From positions 1 to 64,000 of the forward strand of contig CALYQQ010000009.1 in the NCBI GenBank assembly GCA_945288535.1: a stretch of DNA of 64,000 nucleotides, given 5' to 3'. Positions 55,097 through 64,000 of the stretch are shown here, one piece after another. Source of the stretch: an uncultured Enterobacterales bacterium. Its GTDB lineage: Bacteria; Pseudomonadota; Gammaproteobacteria; Enterobacterales; CALYQQ01. The translations under genes and the position numbers were made by a program. Below the pieces are notes generated by a model, which worked only from the letters and a program-made list of their open reading frames with translations, was not told where the DNA came from and made no database searches. The number at the start of each line of letters is the position of its first letter. The first letter of the stretch is position 1.

Positions 55097-55954
55097 ATGG
55101 TTCTCATGTTAGTTAGTGGTCTTTCTGGTTCAGGTAAATCAGTTGCGTTGCGTGCTTTAGAAGATATGGGATTCTATTGTGTTGATAATTTGCCGGTAGT
55201 ACTCTTACCCCAATTGGCAAATACTTTAGCAACACGAGGAAAATCAGCTGCAGTTAGTATTGATGTACGTAATTTGCCTGATAATACAGAAATATTAGAT
55301 AATTTATTAGCTGAACTACCTAATGATTTTTCGATTCAGTTATTATTTCTTGGCGCGAATAGAGATACATTAATCCGTCGTTATAGCGATAGTCGACGAC
55401 TACACCCACTTTCAACTCATAATCTTTCATTAGAAAGTGCAATAGATTTAGAAAATGAGTTGCTTGATCCCCTGCGCTCTAAAGCCGATTTAATTATAGA
55501 TACTAGCGAAATGTCTGTACATGAGTTAGCAGAAATGTTACGTACCAATCTATTAGGAAAACGTGAACGTGAGTTGACCATTGTTTTTGAATCCTTTGGA
55601 TTTAAACATGGTATTCCGATGACAGCCGATTATATGTTTGATGTTCGTTTCTTACCTAATCCACATTGGGACGTAAAATTACGTTCTCTGACCGGACTAG
55701 ATAAACCTGTTGCTGCTTTTCTAGAACGTCATGTTGAAGTGCATCATTTTATTTACCAAACTCGTAATTATTTAGAACAATGGTTACCCATGCTTGAAAA
55801 AAATAACCGAAGTTATTTAACAGTTGCTATTGGCTGTACAGGCGGTAAACACCGTTCTGTCTATGTCACACAACAGTTGGCTGATTACTTTTTATCAAGA
55901 GGTAAAAACGTTCAGATCCGGCATAGAACATTAGAAAAAAAAGAGAAAAAATAA
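55097..55954 (+). CDS. rapZ: RNase adapter protein RapZ
   Basis: 285-residue RapZ. Walker A GLSGSGKS in the N-terminal kinase-like domain, and a C-terminal domain with [12 protein letters not shown] that binds GlmZ/GlmY sRNAs and senses glucosamine-6-phosphate. In enterobacteria it hands GlmZ to RNase E for cutting. The C-terminal basic tail ([12 protein letters not shown]) is kept. Last gene of the rpoN operon seen here; npr does not follow. Confidence 0.95.
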   Translation: MVLMLVSGLSGSGKSVALRALEDMGFYCVDNLPVVLLPQLANTLATRGKSAAVSIDVRNLPDNTEILDNLLAELPNDFSIQLLFLGANRDTLIRRYSDSRRLHPLSTHNLSLESAIDLENELLDPLRSKADLIIDTSEMSVHELAEMLRTNLLGKRERELTIVFESFGFKHGIPMTADYMFDVRFLPNPHWDVKLRSLTGLDKPVAAFLERHVEVHHFIYQTRNYLEQWLPMLEKNNRSYLTVAIGCTGGKHRSVYVTQQLADYFLSRGKNVQIRHRTLEKKEKK

Positions 55955-56011
55955 TAGTATCTTGATAAATAAAAAGATAATTGATTTTTTTATAAAATAG
56001 TAAAGATTAAA

Positions 56012-56046
56012 TTAGCTGGCAATCTATAAAGATTAAAACCAGCTAA
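56012..56046. terminator. Weak convergent hairpin rapZ/sodA
   Basis: 8-bp stem TTAGCTGG/CCAGCTAA with a 19-base loop between two convergent 3' ends. No clean T-run, so terminator activity is doubtful. Confidence 0.4.
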
Positions 56047-56065
56047 TAACATACATTAGACATAA

Positions 56066-56698
56066 TCAACTTGCATTTATTAAATTATAACGCGCCTCTG
56101 CTTCATCCCAGTTTACCACTGACCAAAAAGCCTTGATATAGTCGGGACGGCGATTTTGATATTTAAGATAGTATGCATGCTCCCATACATCTAAGGCAAT
56201 AATAGGAAAACCAGATACACCTGCGTATTTAGCACCCATTAAAGGTGAATCTTGATTTGCAGTTGATACCACTTGTAATTTATTCTCATCATTAAGAATT
56301 AACCATGCCCATCCTGAACCAAATCGCGAGGTTGCTGCTTTTTCAAATTCATCGATAAATGCATCTACTGTAGAAAACTGCTGTTCAATTGCCTTTTTAA
56401 GATTGCCATGCAATGTTGTATTTAATTTTAGTCCTTTCCAAAATAAGCTATGATTAGCATGTCCACCGACATTATTACGGATAACGACACGTTTTTCTGC
56501 AGGAATGTCATCCAATTGACCAAGTAACTGATCTGCGTCTAATCTTTGCAATTCTTCGGGTAACTCAGATAATGCATTATTTGCATTATTAACATAAGTT
56601 TGATGATGCTTTGTATGATGGATCTCCATTGTTTGTTTATCAAAGAAAGGTTCTAAGGCATCATAACGATAGGGTAATTCAGGTAAAACAAAAGCCAT
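56066..56698 (-). CDS. sodA: Manganese superoxide dismutase
   Basis: 210-residue cytosolic Fe/Mn-type SOD. Metal ligands are in [19 protein letters not shown], and [10 protein letters not shown] (Asp and His). ANQDSPLMG and the [14 protein letters not shown] pattern favour the manganese type, SodA. Ends [14 protein letters not shown]. Convergent with rapZ. Confidence 0.93.
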   Translation of the reverse strand: MAFVLPELPYRYDALEPFFDKQTMEIHHTKHHQTYVNNANNALSELPEELQRLDADQLLGQLDDIPAEKRVVIRNNVGGHANHSLFWKGLKLNTTLHGNLKKAIEQQFSTVDAFIDEFEKAATSRFGSGWAWLILNDENKLQVVSTANQDSPLMGAKYAGVSGFPIIALDVWEHAYYLKYQNRRPDYIKAFWSVVNWDEAEARYNLINAS

Positions 56699-57266
56699 TG
56701 TTATCTCCTCAACATGAATGAATAAACTTTAAATCCTTTATTATAGTATACACCCAATTAATATTGATTATCGCTATCATTTAAACGCTTAAAATTATTA
56801 TTATGCGAATGTAAGAAAGTATGAGATACGCGCAAATTAGACATATTTATATCTTACTGACGTTATTACAATTTTCGATTAAAAATCAAAGAGTTAAAAG
56901 GTTAAATTTTATATTTTAGCTTATTATCAAACCATTTCTATTTACATTTGACCTTTAAAAAGCAAAACAAAGCGTGTCAATTTGTTAACTTACCAGAAAT
57001 TCTAAGAATTTTACCTATACTCATTGTGAACGTTCGAGTTTTTACACGCCGGAAAAACCAGTCCTTAGTCCGGCGTGTCTTTTCCATTTTTAGAGAACGC
57101 TTAAGGTGAAAACAGCTTAACGCAAATTACTTATCCTTATAACCTTGGAATAATCACTTTATAAATACTCTATTCATTTTAAAAGTATTTGCTTATCACC
57201 TTAACTTCCAGAATTAATTATTAATGCTGCTTATATCGTTATGTTAATAATAATGAGGAATAAGAT
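56699..57266. other. Divergent intergenic region sodA/fdnG
   Basis: Holds both promoters and the strong hairpin at 57044-57078. A -10-like TATACT lies at 57016-57021 just before that hairpin. No gene is recognised. Confidence 0.5.
57044..57078 (+). ncRNA. Strong hairpin, candidate leader or small RNA
   Basis: 10-bp GC-rich perfect stem ACACGCCGGA/TCCGGCGTGT with a 15-nt loop, then a T-rich stretch (CTTTTCCATTTTT). A TATACT element lies 23 bases upstream, so a transcript of about 65 nt ending here is possible. It could be an attenuator of the formate dehydrogenase operon or a small RNA. In such an AT-rich setting the GC-rich stem stands out. Confidence 0.5.
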
Positions 57267-60200
57267 ATGCAAATGAACAGACGTCAATTTTTCAAACTTT
57301 GCGCAAGTAGCATGGCAGGTACAACAGTTGCACTGCTAGGTTTTTCTCCCTTAACGGTTTTAGCAGGATCACGTAGTCATAAAGTATTACGTGCTAAAGA
57401 AGTCCGTAATACTTGTACCTATTGTTCTGTTGGGTGCGGCCTTCTCATGTATTGTCTTGGTGATGGCGCTAAAAATGCTACTCCTTATTTATATCATATT
57501 GAAGGTGATCCTGATCACCCAGTAAGTCGCGGAGCACTTTGCCCGAAAGGGGCAGGCTTGATTGACTTTGTTAATAGTGAGAATCGACTTCGTTATCCTG
57601 AATATCGGGCGCCGGGCTCAACTCATTGGCAGCGTATTAGTTGGCAAGACGCTATTGATAGAATAGCTAAATTGATGAAAAATGATCGAGATACCAATTT
57701 CATTGAAAAGAATGATCAAGGCGTTACAGTTAATCGCTGGTTAACCACTGGTATGCTTTGTGCATCAGCAGCTAATAATGAAACAGGTTATCTTGATCAA
57801 AAATTTAGCCGTGCACTTGGTATGCTGGCTGTTGACAATCAAGCACGTGTCTGACACGGACCTACGGTAGCAAGTCTTGCTCCAACATTTGGTCGCGGCG
57901 CCATGACAAATCATTGGGTTGATATAAAAAATGCTGATGTTATTATCGTCATGGGAGGTAATGCTGCAGAGGCTCACCCAGTAGGCTTTCGTTGGGTAAT
58001 CGAAGCTAAAATACACAATAACGCAAAATTAATTGTCGTTGACCCACGCTTTAATCGGACAGCATCTGTTGCTGATATTTATACACCAATTCGCTCAGGA
58101 ACGGACATTGCCTTTTTATCGGGCGTTATTAATTATCTTATTAATGAAAATAAAATATTTACCGAATATGTAATCAATTATACCAATGCAAGCCTGCTTG
58201 TTAGATCTGATTTTAATTTTCAGGATGGATTATTTAGTGGTTATGATGCTAACCAACGTCATTATGATAAATCTTCCTGGCATTATGAATTAGATGCAAA
58301 TGGCTTCGCGCGCCGTGATATAACATTGACTCATCCCAGATGTGTTTGGAATCTACTAAAACATCATGTTAGTCGCTATACTACCGATGTTGTTGAACTC
58401 ATTTGTGGTACACCAAAACAAGATTTTCTGGAAATTTGTCGATTACTTGCTGATACTTCCGTTGCAAATAAAACCGCCACATTTCTATATGCATTAGGAT
58501 GGACACAGCACTCTATTGGTGCACAAAATATCCGGACAATGGCTATGATCCAATTATTACTTGGTAATATTGGTATGGTAGGTGGTGGTGTTAATGCGCT
58601 TCGTGGCCACTCTAATATTCAGGGATTAACTGACTTAGGCCTCTTATCGCAATCCTTACCCGGGTATATGTCATTACCTTCAGAACAACAACCTACATTA
58701 GAATGTTACTTAACTGCCAATACGCCAAAAGCATTATTGCCAAACCAAATAAATTATTGGGCTAACTATCCAAAATTCTTTGTCAGCATGATGAAATCTT
58801 TTTTTGGCGTACATGCTCAAAAAGAGAATAACTGGGGTTATGATTGGTTACCTAAATGGGATAATGTTTACGATGTACTCCACTACTTTAACTTAATGGA
58901 TGAAGGTAAAGTTAATGGTTATCTCTGTCAGGGCTTTAATCCAGTGGCGTCTTTACCTGACAAAAATAAAGTAGTACGCGCTTTATCTAAATTAAAATTC
59001 TTAGTTATTGCCGATCCCTTAGCAACAGAAACATCTGAGTTTTGGCAAAATCATGGTGAAATGAATGATGTTGATCCTGCTCTTATCCAAACCGAAGTAT
59101 TTCGTTTACCAACAACTTGTTTTGCTGAAGAAGAAGGTTCGATTGTAAACTCAGCACGTTGGTTACAGTGGCACTGGCTAGGTGCTCAACCACCAGGTGA
59201 AGCAAAATCGGACGGTGAAATTCTTAGTCGTTTACTTATGCGATTGAGAGAATTGTATCAACAAGAGGGCGGTGTTCAGCCTGCTCCTATTATGAACATT
59301 AACTGGGATTATTTAATTCCAGAGATCCCTAGTGCCGAAGAAGTAGCTAAAGAATACAATGGTATAGCACTTACAGATATTCTGGATAATAATGGCAATA
59401 TAGTCGTTAGAAAAGGAGAGCAATTACAGAGTTTTGCTCAGTTACGCGATGATGGTACAACAGCAAGCGGTTGTTGGATTTTTACCGGATGCTGGACGCC
59501 AGCAGGTAACCAAATGGCTAAGCGCGACAACGCCGATCCGAGTGGATTAGGAAACACGCCTGGATGGGCGTGGGCATGGCCCGCTAATCGTAGAATTATT
59601 TATAATCGAGCATCATTAGATCCCCAAGGAAACCCATGGAATATTTCACGTAAACTTATCGAATGGGAGGGAAGTCACTGGACAGGAATTGATATTGCCG
59701 ATTATGGCGCCACGACACCACCTAATGCAGAAGCGGGACCATTTATTATGCAGCCCGAAGGAATGGCTCGTTTGTTTGCATTAGATAAAATGGCCGAAGG
59801 TCCATTTCCTGAACATTATGAACCCATTGAAACCCCTATAGGAACAAATCCTCTTCATCCTAATATTGTCAATAATCCGGTCGTCCGTATTTTTGACGAA
59901 GATCTCTCTCGGATAGGTTCTGCCGAACGTTTTCCTTATATTGGAACAACCTACCGTTTAACTGAACATTTCCACTTTTGGACAAAGCATTCCCAGCTTA
60001 ATGCCATCATACAACCTGAAGCCTTTGTCGAAATTAGTGAAACACTAGCTGATCTCAAAGGTATTCATCCAGGCGATCGCGTTAAAGTAACGAGTCAGCG
60101 TGGTTTTATTAAAGCAAAAGCGGTTGTAACACGTCGAGTAAGAGCACTCAATATCAATGGCAAGCAAATAGAAACGGTAGGTATTCCGATTCACTGGGGA

Positions 60201-60317
60201 TTTAAAGGAATAGCAAAAAAAGGATTTATCAGTAATACATTAACCCTTTTCGCTGGTGATCCTAATACTCAGACACCAGAATACAAAACTTTTTTGGTTA
60301 ACATCGAAAAAGAGTAA
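57267..60317 (+). CDS. fdnG: Formate dehydrogenase alpha subunit, selenoprotein
   Basis: 1016-residue catalytic subunit of respiratory formate dehydrogenase; it oxidises formate to CO2 at a molybdenum bis-MGD centre. Residues 1-33 are a Tat signal (NRRQFFK), so the enzyme faces the periplasm. CTYCSVGCG begins the [4Fe-4S] site. The TGA at 57852-57854 is read as selenocysteine, Sec196 (QARV-Sec-HGPT), because the frame continues with full homology for 820 codons and a SECIS follows. Length matches E. coli FdnG/FdoG (1015-1016). Followed directly by fdnH. Confidence 0.96.
57852..57898 (+). promoter_or_regulatory. Selenocysteine codon and SECIS element, copy 1
   Basis: In-frame TGA followed by a hairpin with inner stem AGCAA/TTGCT (57869-57873, 57877-57881), loop GTC, and an outer GACC/GGTC pairing. 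The spacing from the TGA fits bacterial SECIS, which binds SelB in the mRNA coding region. Confidence 0.9.
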
Positions 60318-61291
60318 TGGGAATCAACATGTCACTACAAAGCCAAGATATCATTAAACGCTCTGCAACAAATAAACTTACGCCACCACCACAGGTGAGG
60401 TGTTATCAAGAAGAAGTGGCTAAGCTAATTGACGTAACAGTTTGTATTGGTTGTAAAGCTTGTCAAGTGGCTTGTGCTGAATGGAATGATTTACGAGATA
60501 CTGTGGGTCATAATCAAGGGATCTACGATAATCCCTGCGATTTAACTGCCAAAACATGGACAGTAATGCGCTTCAGTGAAACAGAAACCAATGGTAAATT
60601 GGAATGGTTAATTCGCAAAGATGGCTGTATGCACTGTAGTGACCCTGGTTGCTTAAAAGCTTGCCCATCAGCAGGTGCAATTATTCAATATGCTAATGGC
60701 ATTGTTGATTTTCAGTCGGAAAATTGCATAGGGTGCGGTTACTGTATTGCTGGCTGCCCTTTTAATATTCCAAGATTAAATAAAGCAGATAATCGAGTTT
60801 ATAAATGTACTCTTTGTATCGACCGAGTAAATGTAGGTCAAGAACCAGCCTGTGTAAAAACATGCCCAACAGGAGCAATTCATTTTGGTAGTAAAACAGC
60901 AATGAAACGATTAGCCGCTGAACGCATTGCTGAATTACAAATCAGAGGCTTTGAACATGCCGGCCTTTATGATCCACCAGGTGTAGGGGGCACGCACGTC
61001 ATGTATGTTTTACACCATGCTAATAAACCAGAGCTTTATCATAATTTACCTATCGATCCTCATATAAGTCCTGTCGTTGGTTTTTGGAAAGGCATTCTGA
61101 AACCACTGTCAGCAATAGGCTTTTTGATCACTATTACAGGACTTATTTACCATTATATTGGGATTGGTCCTAATAAGACTGACAAGACTGACAAGACTGA
61201 CAAGACTGACAAGACTGACAAGACTGACAAGACTGACAAGACTAATGATCAACCATATGATACAACAAAGGAACATCATGAAAGAAAATAA
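60317..61291 (+). CDS. fdnH: Formate dehydrogenase iron-sulfur beta subunit
   Basis: 324-residue electron-transfer subunit carrying four [4Fe-4S] clusters: [40 protein letters not shown] and CTLC with [10 protein letters not shown]-terminal helix ([15 protein letters not shown] to ITGLIYHY) anchors it in the membrane. After this helix comes a tail of seven Asp-Lys-Thr repeats, not a normal part of the family. Its start overlaps the fdnG stop by one base and its end overlaps fdnI by 14 bases. An alternative start MSLQSQ at 60329 is possible. Confidence 0.94.
   Translation: MGINMSLQSQDIIKRSATNKLTPPPQVRCYQEEVAKLIDVTVCIGCKACQVACAEWNDLRDTVGHNQGIYDNPCDLTAKTWTVMRFSETETNGKLEWLIRKDGCMHCSDPGCLKACPSAGAIIQYANGIVDFQSENCIGCGYCIAGCPFNIPRLNKADNRVYKCTLCIDRVNVGQEPACVKTCPTGAIHFGSKTAMKRLAAERIAELQIRGFEHAGLYDPPGVGGTHVMYVLHHANKPELYHNLPIDPHISPVVGFWKGILKPLSAIGFLITITGLIYHYIGIGPNKTDKTDKTDKTDKTDKTDKTDKTNDQPYDTTKEHHERK
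61181..61243 (+). repeat. 9-bp tandem repeat (GACAAGACT)7 inside fdnH
   Basis: Seven perfect copies of GACAAGACT, preceded by one imperfect copy (AATAAGACT). In the fdnH frame each unit is exactly three codons, Asp-Lys-Thr. Copy-number change by slippage would lengthen or shorten the cytosolic tail without a frameshift. Confidence 0.97.
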
Positions 61292-61934
61292 TATGATCCA
61301 ACGTTATAAATTTATTGATCGTGCCTGTCATTGGACCGTTGCGATTAGTTTTTTTATGGTCGCACTCTCAGGTATTGCTATGTTTTTTCCAACGTTACAA
61401 TGGTTAACTGAAACCTTTGGTACACCGCAAATGGGGCGAATTTTACATCCTTTTTTTGGCCTATTAATTGTGTGTTTACTCGCTATTCTTTTTGTTCGGT
61501 TTGCACGACATAATTTACCTGAGCGCGGAGATTTAACTTGGTTTATTCATATTATTGCTGTGCTGAAAGGCTATGAGCATAAAGTTGCGGATGTTGATAT
61601 TTATAATCCAGGTCAAAAAGTGATGTTCTGGAGTATTATGGGACTCATGGTAACTTTAGCCACGAGTGGCATTATCATGTGGCGACCCTATTTTGCCCAT
61701 TATTTTTCTATTTCCGTAATTCGTATTGCACTCTGTATCCATGCGGTTGCTGCTATCCTTTTATGCCACTTAATTTTAATGCATATGTATATGGCTTTCT
61801 GGATAAAAGGATCAATTAAAGGAATGATTGAAGGGTATGTTTCACTCGCCTGGGCTAAAAAACACCATCCACGTTGGTATAGAAAAATAATGAAAAGGCA
61901 ACAAATCAATGATTCGCTGGAAAAACAGAATTAA
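61278..61934 (+). CDS. fdnI: Formate dehydrogenase cytochrome b556 gamma subunit
   Basis: 218-residue membrane diheme cytochrome b that passes electrons from FdnH to menaquinone. Four helices; heme-ligand candidates are the His residues in [18 protein letters not shown] and [20 protein letters not shown] 61278 with AAAGGA upstream is the start; the frame is open further upstream only because it passes the 9-bp repeat. Overlaps fdnH by 14 bases. Confidence 0.93.
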   Translation: MKENNMIQRYKFIDRACHWTVAISFFMVALSGIAMFFPTLQWLTETFGTPQMGRILHPFFGLLIVCLLAILFVRFARHNLPERGDLTWFIHIIAVLKGYEHKVADVDIYNPGQKVMFWSIMGLMVTLATSGIIMWRPYFAHYFSISVIRIALCIHAVAAILLCHLILMHMYMAFWIKGSIKGMIEGYVSLAWAKKHHPRWYRKIMKRQQINDSLEKQN

Positions 61935-62167
61935 GTCATACATCGTTAACAAAATAAGACTAAAAAGCACTGTGCTACTTTTTTAGAGGAATAAACATCA
62001 AAGTAAGTTTGAAAAGTAGCATAATAGCGATCTTGTGAATGATATGGTTTTATTTTCCCTGCGGATTTTATTATAGTTAATCGTCTATTTTTGTTGGACA
62101 AGATCATTAATCAAGTAATAACAATATAGGACATTGCAGTGTAAAAACAATGTCGCAGCAATAAACT

Positions 62168-62989
62168 TTATCTCAGCCGTTGAGGACAACTATATACGAT
62201 GGCATGAGTTGGTTTACTAAACCCGACCAAGGTGAGATTGCACGTCTGTGCCACTTCAACTGCCAGTGACGTTGCAGCTGAAACTGCAATCAAAATTTCA
62301 ACACCGCACATTGCTGCCTTTTGTACCATTTCATAACTGGCACGGCTGGAAATCATCACTACACCCTGTTGCCATTTCTGTTTTGCTCGGAGACCTAACA
62401 GCTTATCCAACGCGACATGACGTCCGATATCCTCACATCCACCAAGAAGTCCACCTTCTTGAGAAAACCAAGCAGCAACGTGTGTGCAGCCAGTTAGGTT
62501 GCCGACAGCTTGCATATGGCGTAATTGAGGGATAGCTGAACGCAGATGATTTAAATTAAATGTTTGCGTAAATGTTAATGGCGCAACATGACGCACAACT
62601 TGATTTAATTGTTCAATGCCGCAAACACCACATCCGGTACGCCCCGCCATTGCCCGACGCTTTTCTTTCAACGCAATAAAGCAACGACTCGCTAGCTCAA
62701 TATGGATTTCTATTCCGTTTTCAACAAATAAAACATCTATACCATAAATTTCGTTAGGCTTAGTAATAATACCTTCTGCCAAAGAAAAACCTAACGCAAA
62801 AATGTCTAAATCTTTAGGCGTTGTCATCATAACAACATGCGCAATACCATTGTAGACTAAAACAACAGGAACTTCTTCAGCAACCCAATCCGTTTTTTCG
62901 GAGAATGATCCATTGTATTGTAAAAGTGTTAACGATTTAACACCTACCGTATTTAACATATTAGTGTTATCTTTATTTGGCTTATTCAT
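62168..62989 (-). CDS. fdhD: Formate dehydrogenase sulfurtransferase FdhD
   Basis: 273-residue accessory protein that passes sulfur from IscS to the bis-MGD cofactor of formate dehydrogenase. The essential Cys-x-x-Cys is in [27 protein letters not shown] and [19 protein letters not shown] are conserved. Transcribed divergently from the second formate dehydrogenase gene, as fdhD and fdoG are in E. coli, and convergently with fdnGHI. Confidence 0.95.
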   Translation of the reverse strand: MNKPNKDNTNMLNTVGVKSLTLLQYNGSFSEKTDWVAEEVPVVLVYNGIAHVVMMTTPKDLDIFALGFSLAEGIITKPNEIYGIDVLFVENGIEIHIELASRCFIALKEKRRAMAGRTGCGVCGIEQLNQVVRHVAPLTFTQTFNLNHLRSAIPQLRHMQAVGNLTGCTHVAAWFSQEGGLLGGCEDIGRHVALDKLLGLRAKQKWQQGVVMISSRASYEMVQKAAMCGVEILIAVSAATSLAVEVAQTCNLTLVGFSKPTHAIVYSCPQRLR

Positions 62990-63180
62990 AAGAAAGCAAT
63001 AATTATTTTTAATGAAACAAAAAGGGTGTTATTTAACCAAAATAATTCACACTATCTACAATTCTATAACAATAAGATCTAAATCAAGAAACTTTATCAT
63101 AGCAACATTTATAATTATATAAAATTTAAAGTAGTGTCATTATTATTTATAATAATATAGAAATAACAAAGGAGATTTAC

Positions 63181-64000
63181 ATGCAAGTCAGCAGAAGACA
63201 GTTCTTTAAGATCTGTGCTGGCGGTATGGCTGGAACAACGGTAGCCGCTTTGGGATTTATGCCAACCGAAGTATTGGCTGAAACACGCAATTATAAATTA
63301 TTACGCGCCAAAGAAGTTCGTAATACATGCACATATTGTTCCGTCGGCTGCGGTTTATTAATGTATAGTCTAGGTGATGGGGCTAAAAATGCCAGTGCCC
63401 ATATCTTTCATATCGAAGGTGATCCTGATCATCCAGTAAGTCGCGGGGCACTTTGCCCAAAAGGTGCGGGACTTCTTGATTATGTTAACAGCCCTAATCG
63501 TTTAAAATACCCACAATATCGAGCACCAGGTTCAACAGAATGGCAACGTCTTAGCTGGGATGACGCGCTAAATCGCATTGCGCGTTTAATGAAAGATGAT
63601 CGTGATGCCAATTTCATAAAAACCAATGAACAAGGTGTGACAGTAAATCGCTGGCTCACTACCGGTATGTTATGTGCCTCGGCAGCCAGTAATGAAACTG
63701 GGCTACTTGATCAAAAATTTGCCCGCGCATTAGGCATGCTTTCAGTAGACAACCAAGCGCGTATTTGACACGGACCAACGGTAGCAAGTCTTGCTCCAAC
63801 ATTTGGTCGCGGTGCCATGACCAACCACTGGGTTGATATAAAGAATGCCAATGTTATCGTCGTCATGGGTGGTAATGCCGCAGAAGCGCATCCTGTCGGT
63901 TTCCGCTGGGCGATGGAAGCGAAAACGCATAATAATGCTAAGCTGATTGTAATCGATCCTCGTTTTACAAGAACAGCTTCGGTAGCTGATTTTTATACTC
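63181..64000 (+). CDS. fdoG: Second formate dehydrogenase alpha subunit (partial)
   Basis: A second selenoprotein alpha subunit that runs off the window; 273 codons are visible. Tat signal [16 protein letters not shown], in-frame TGA at 63766-63768 as Sec196 (QARI-Sec-HGPT), then [15 protein letters not shown]. The protein is clearly paralogous to the first copy but diverged at many positions, so this is not a very recent duplication. AAAGGAG precedes the start. Position divergent to fdhD makes it the likely fdoG counterpart; H and I subunits would lie beyond the end. Confidence 0.93.
63766..63812 (+). promoter_or_regulatory. Selenocysteine codon and SECIS element, copy 2
   Basis: TGA plus the next 44 bases differ from copy 1 at a single position, while the coding sequence on both sides differs at many synonymous positions. 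That is direct evidence for selection on the RNA hairpin. Confidence 0.9.

Noticed and set aside
57267-57854. Apparent 195-residue truncated formate dehydrogenase ending in TGA
   Set aside because: The TGA sits at the known selenocysteine position, the frame continues with full homology and a SECIS hairpin follows, so it is one gene. The same holds for 63181-63768.
61181-61243. Possible CRISPR-like repeat
   Set aside because: The units are 9 bp, contiguous and coding, with no spacers.
61158-61934. 258-residue reading frame starting before the 9-bp repeat
   Set aside because: The first 40 residues are the repeat read in another frame; the true fdnI start is ATG 61278 with a ribosome binding site.

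Overview
The window is AT-rich DNA from a gammaproteobacterium. Long AT-only intergenic stretches, the gene content (rplM-rpsI-sspA-sspB, zapG-degQ-degS, murA-ibaG-mla, kdsC-lptCAB-rpoN-ptsN-rapZ, a selenocysteine formate dehydrogenase, VgrG remains) and protein resemblance to enterobacterial orthologs suggest a small-genome, host-associated lineage such as Orbaceae (Gilliamella/Orbus/Frischella type). That family assignment is an inference from overall appearance, not a proven identification.

Bases 1-8970 hold a two-lobed periplasmic aspartic protease, ChaB, a decayed vgrG, and the AspT/AspD pair (aspartate:alanine antiporter plus aspartate 4-decarboxylase), a compact proton-motive-force system. 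Bases 8971-21506 are the unusual part. One operon-like run encodes a type II (aromatic) polyketide synthase of actinomycete style: didomain aromatase/cyclase, ActIII-like ketoreductase, KS-alpha, KS-beta (chain length factor), ACP, four tandem two-domain ABM-type monooxygenase-like proteins, a second SDR and an Sfp-type phosphopantetheinyl transferase. Three decaying copies of the 5' end of the cyclase gene precede it as a ladder with a period of about 208 bp. Remnants of an ABM protein, a cytochrome P450 and an MFS exporter follow it. The region ends with a decayed tyrosine integrase next to a tRNA-Gly(GCC), so it looks like an old integrative island at a tRNA site. The synthase core is open and keeps its main catalytic residues, while the far 3' end (oxidase, exporter) has decayed.

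Bases 21507-36096 are a mixed region with large AT-rich gaps: ynbE-ydbH (outer-membrane lipid transport), an aminotransferase, a Zn/Cd/Pb P-type ATPase behind a MerR-type promoter, D-arabinitol dehydrogenase, WrbA, and an epimerase/glycosyltransferase pair. Bases 36097-56698 are conserved core genome: fumC, coaA, stringent starvation proteins, ribosomal proteins, periplasmic proteases, peptidoglycan and LPS synthesis or transport, phospholipid retrograde transport (Mla), sigma-54 and its PTS partner, RapZ and Mn-SOD. kdsD, hpf and ydbL are missing from their usual places.

Bases 57000-64000 hold two respiratory formate dehydrogenase loci. The first (fdnGHI) is complete. fdhD, divergent from the second alpha-subunit gene, lies between them, and the second gene runs off the window. 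Both alpha genes carry an in-frame TGA (selenocysteine) followed by a nearly identical SECIS element, and the first beta subunit ends in a codon-aligned tandem repeat.
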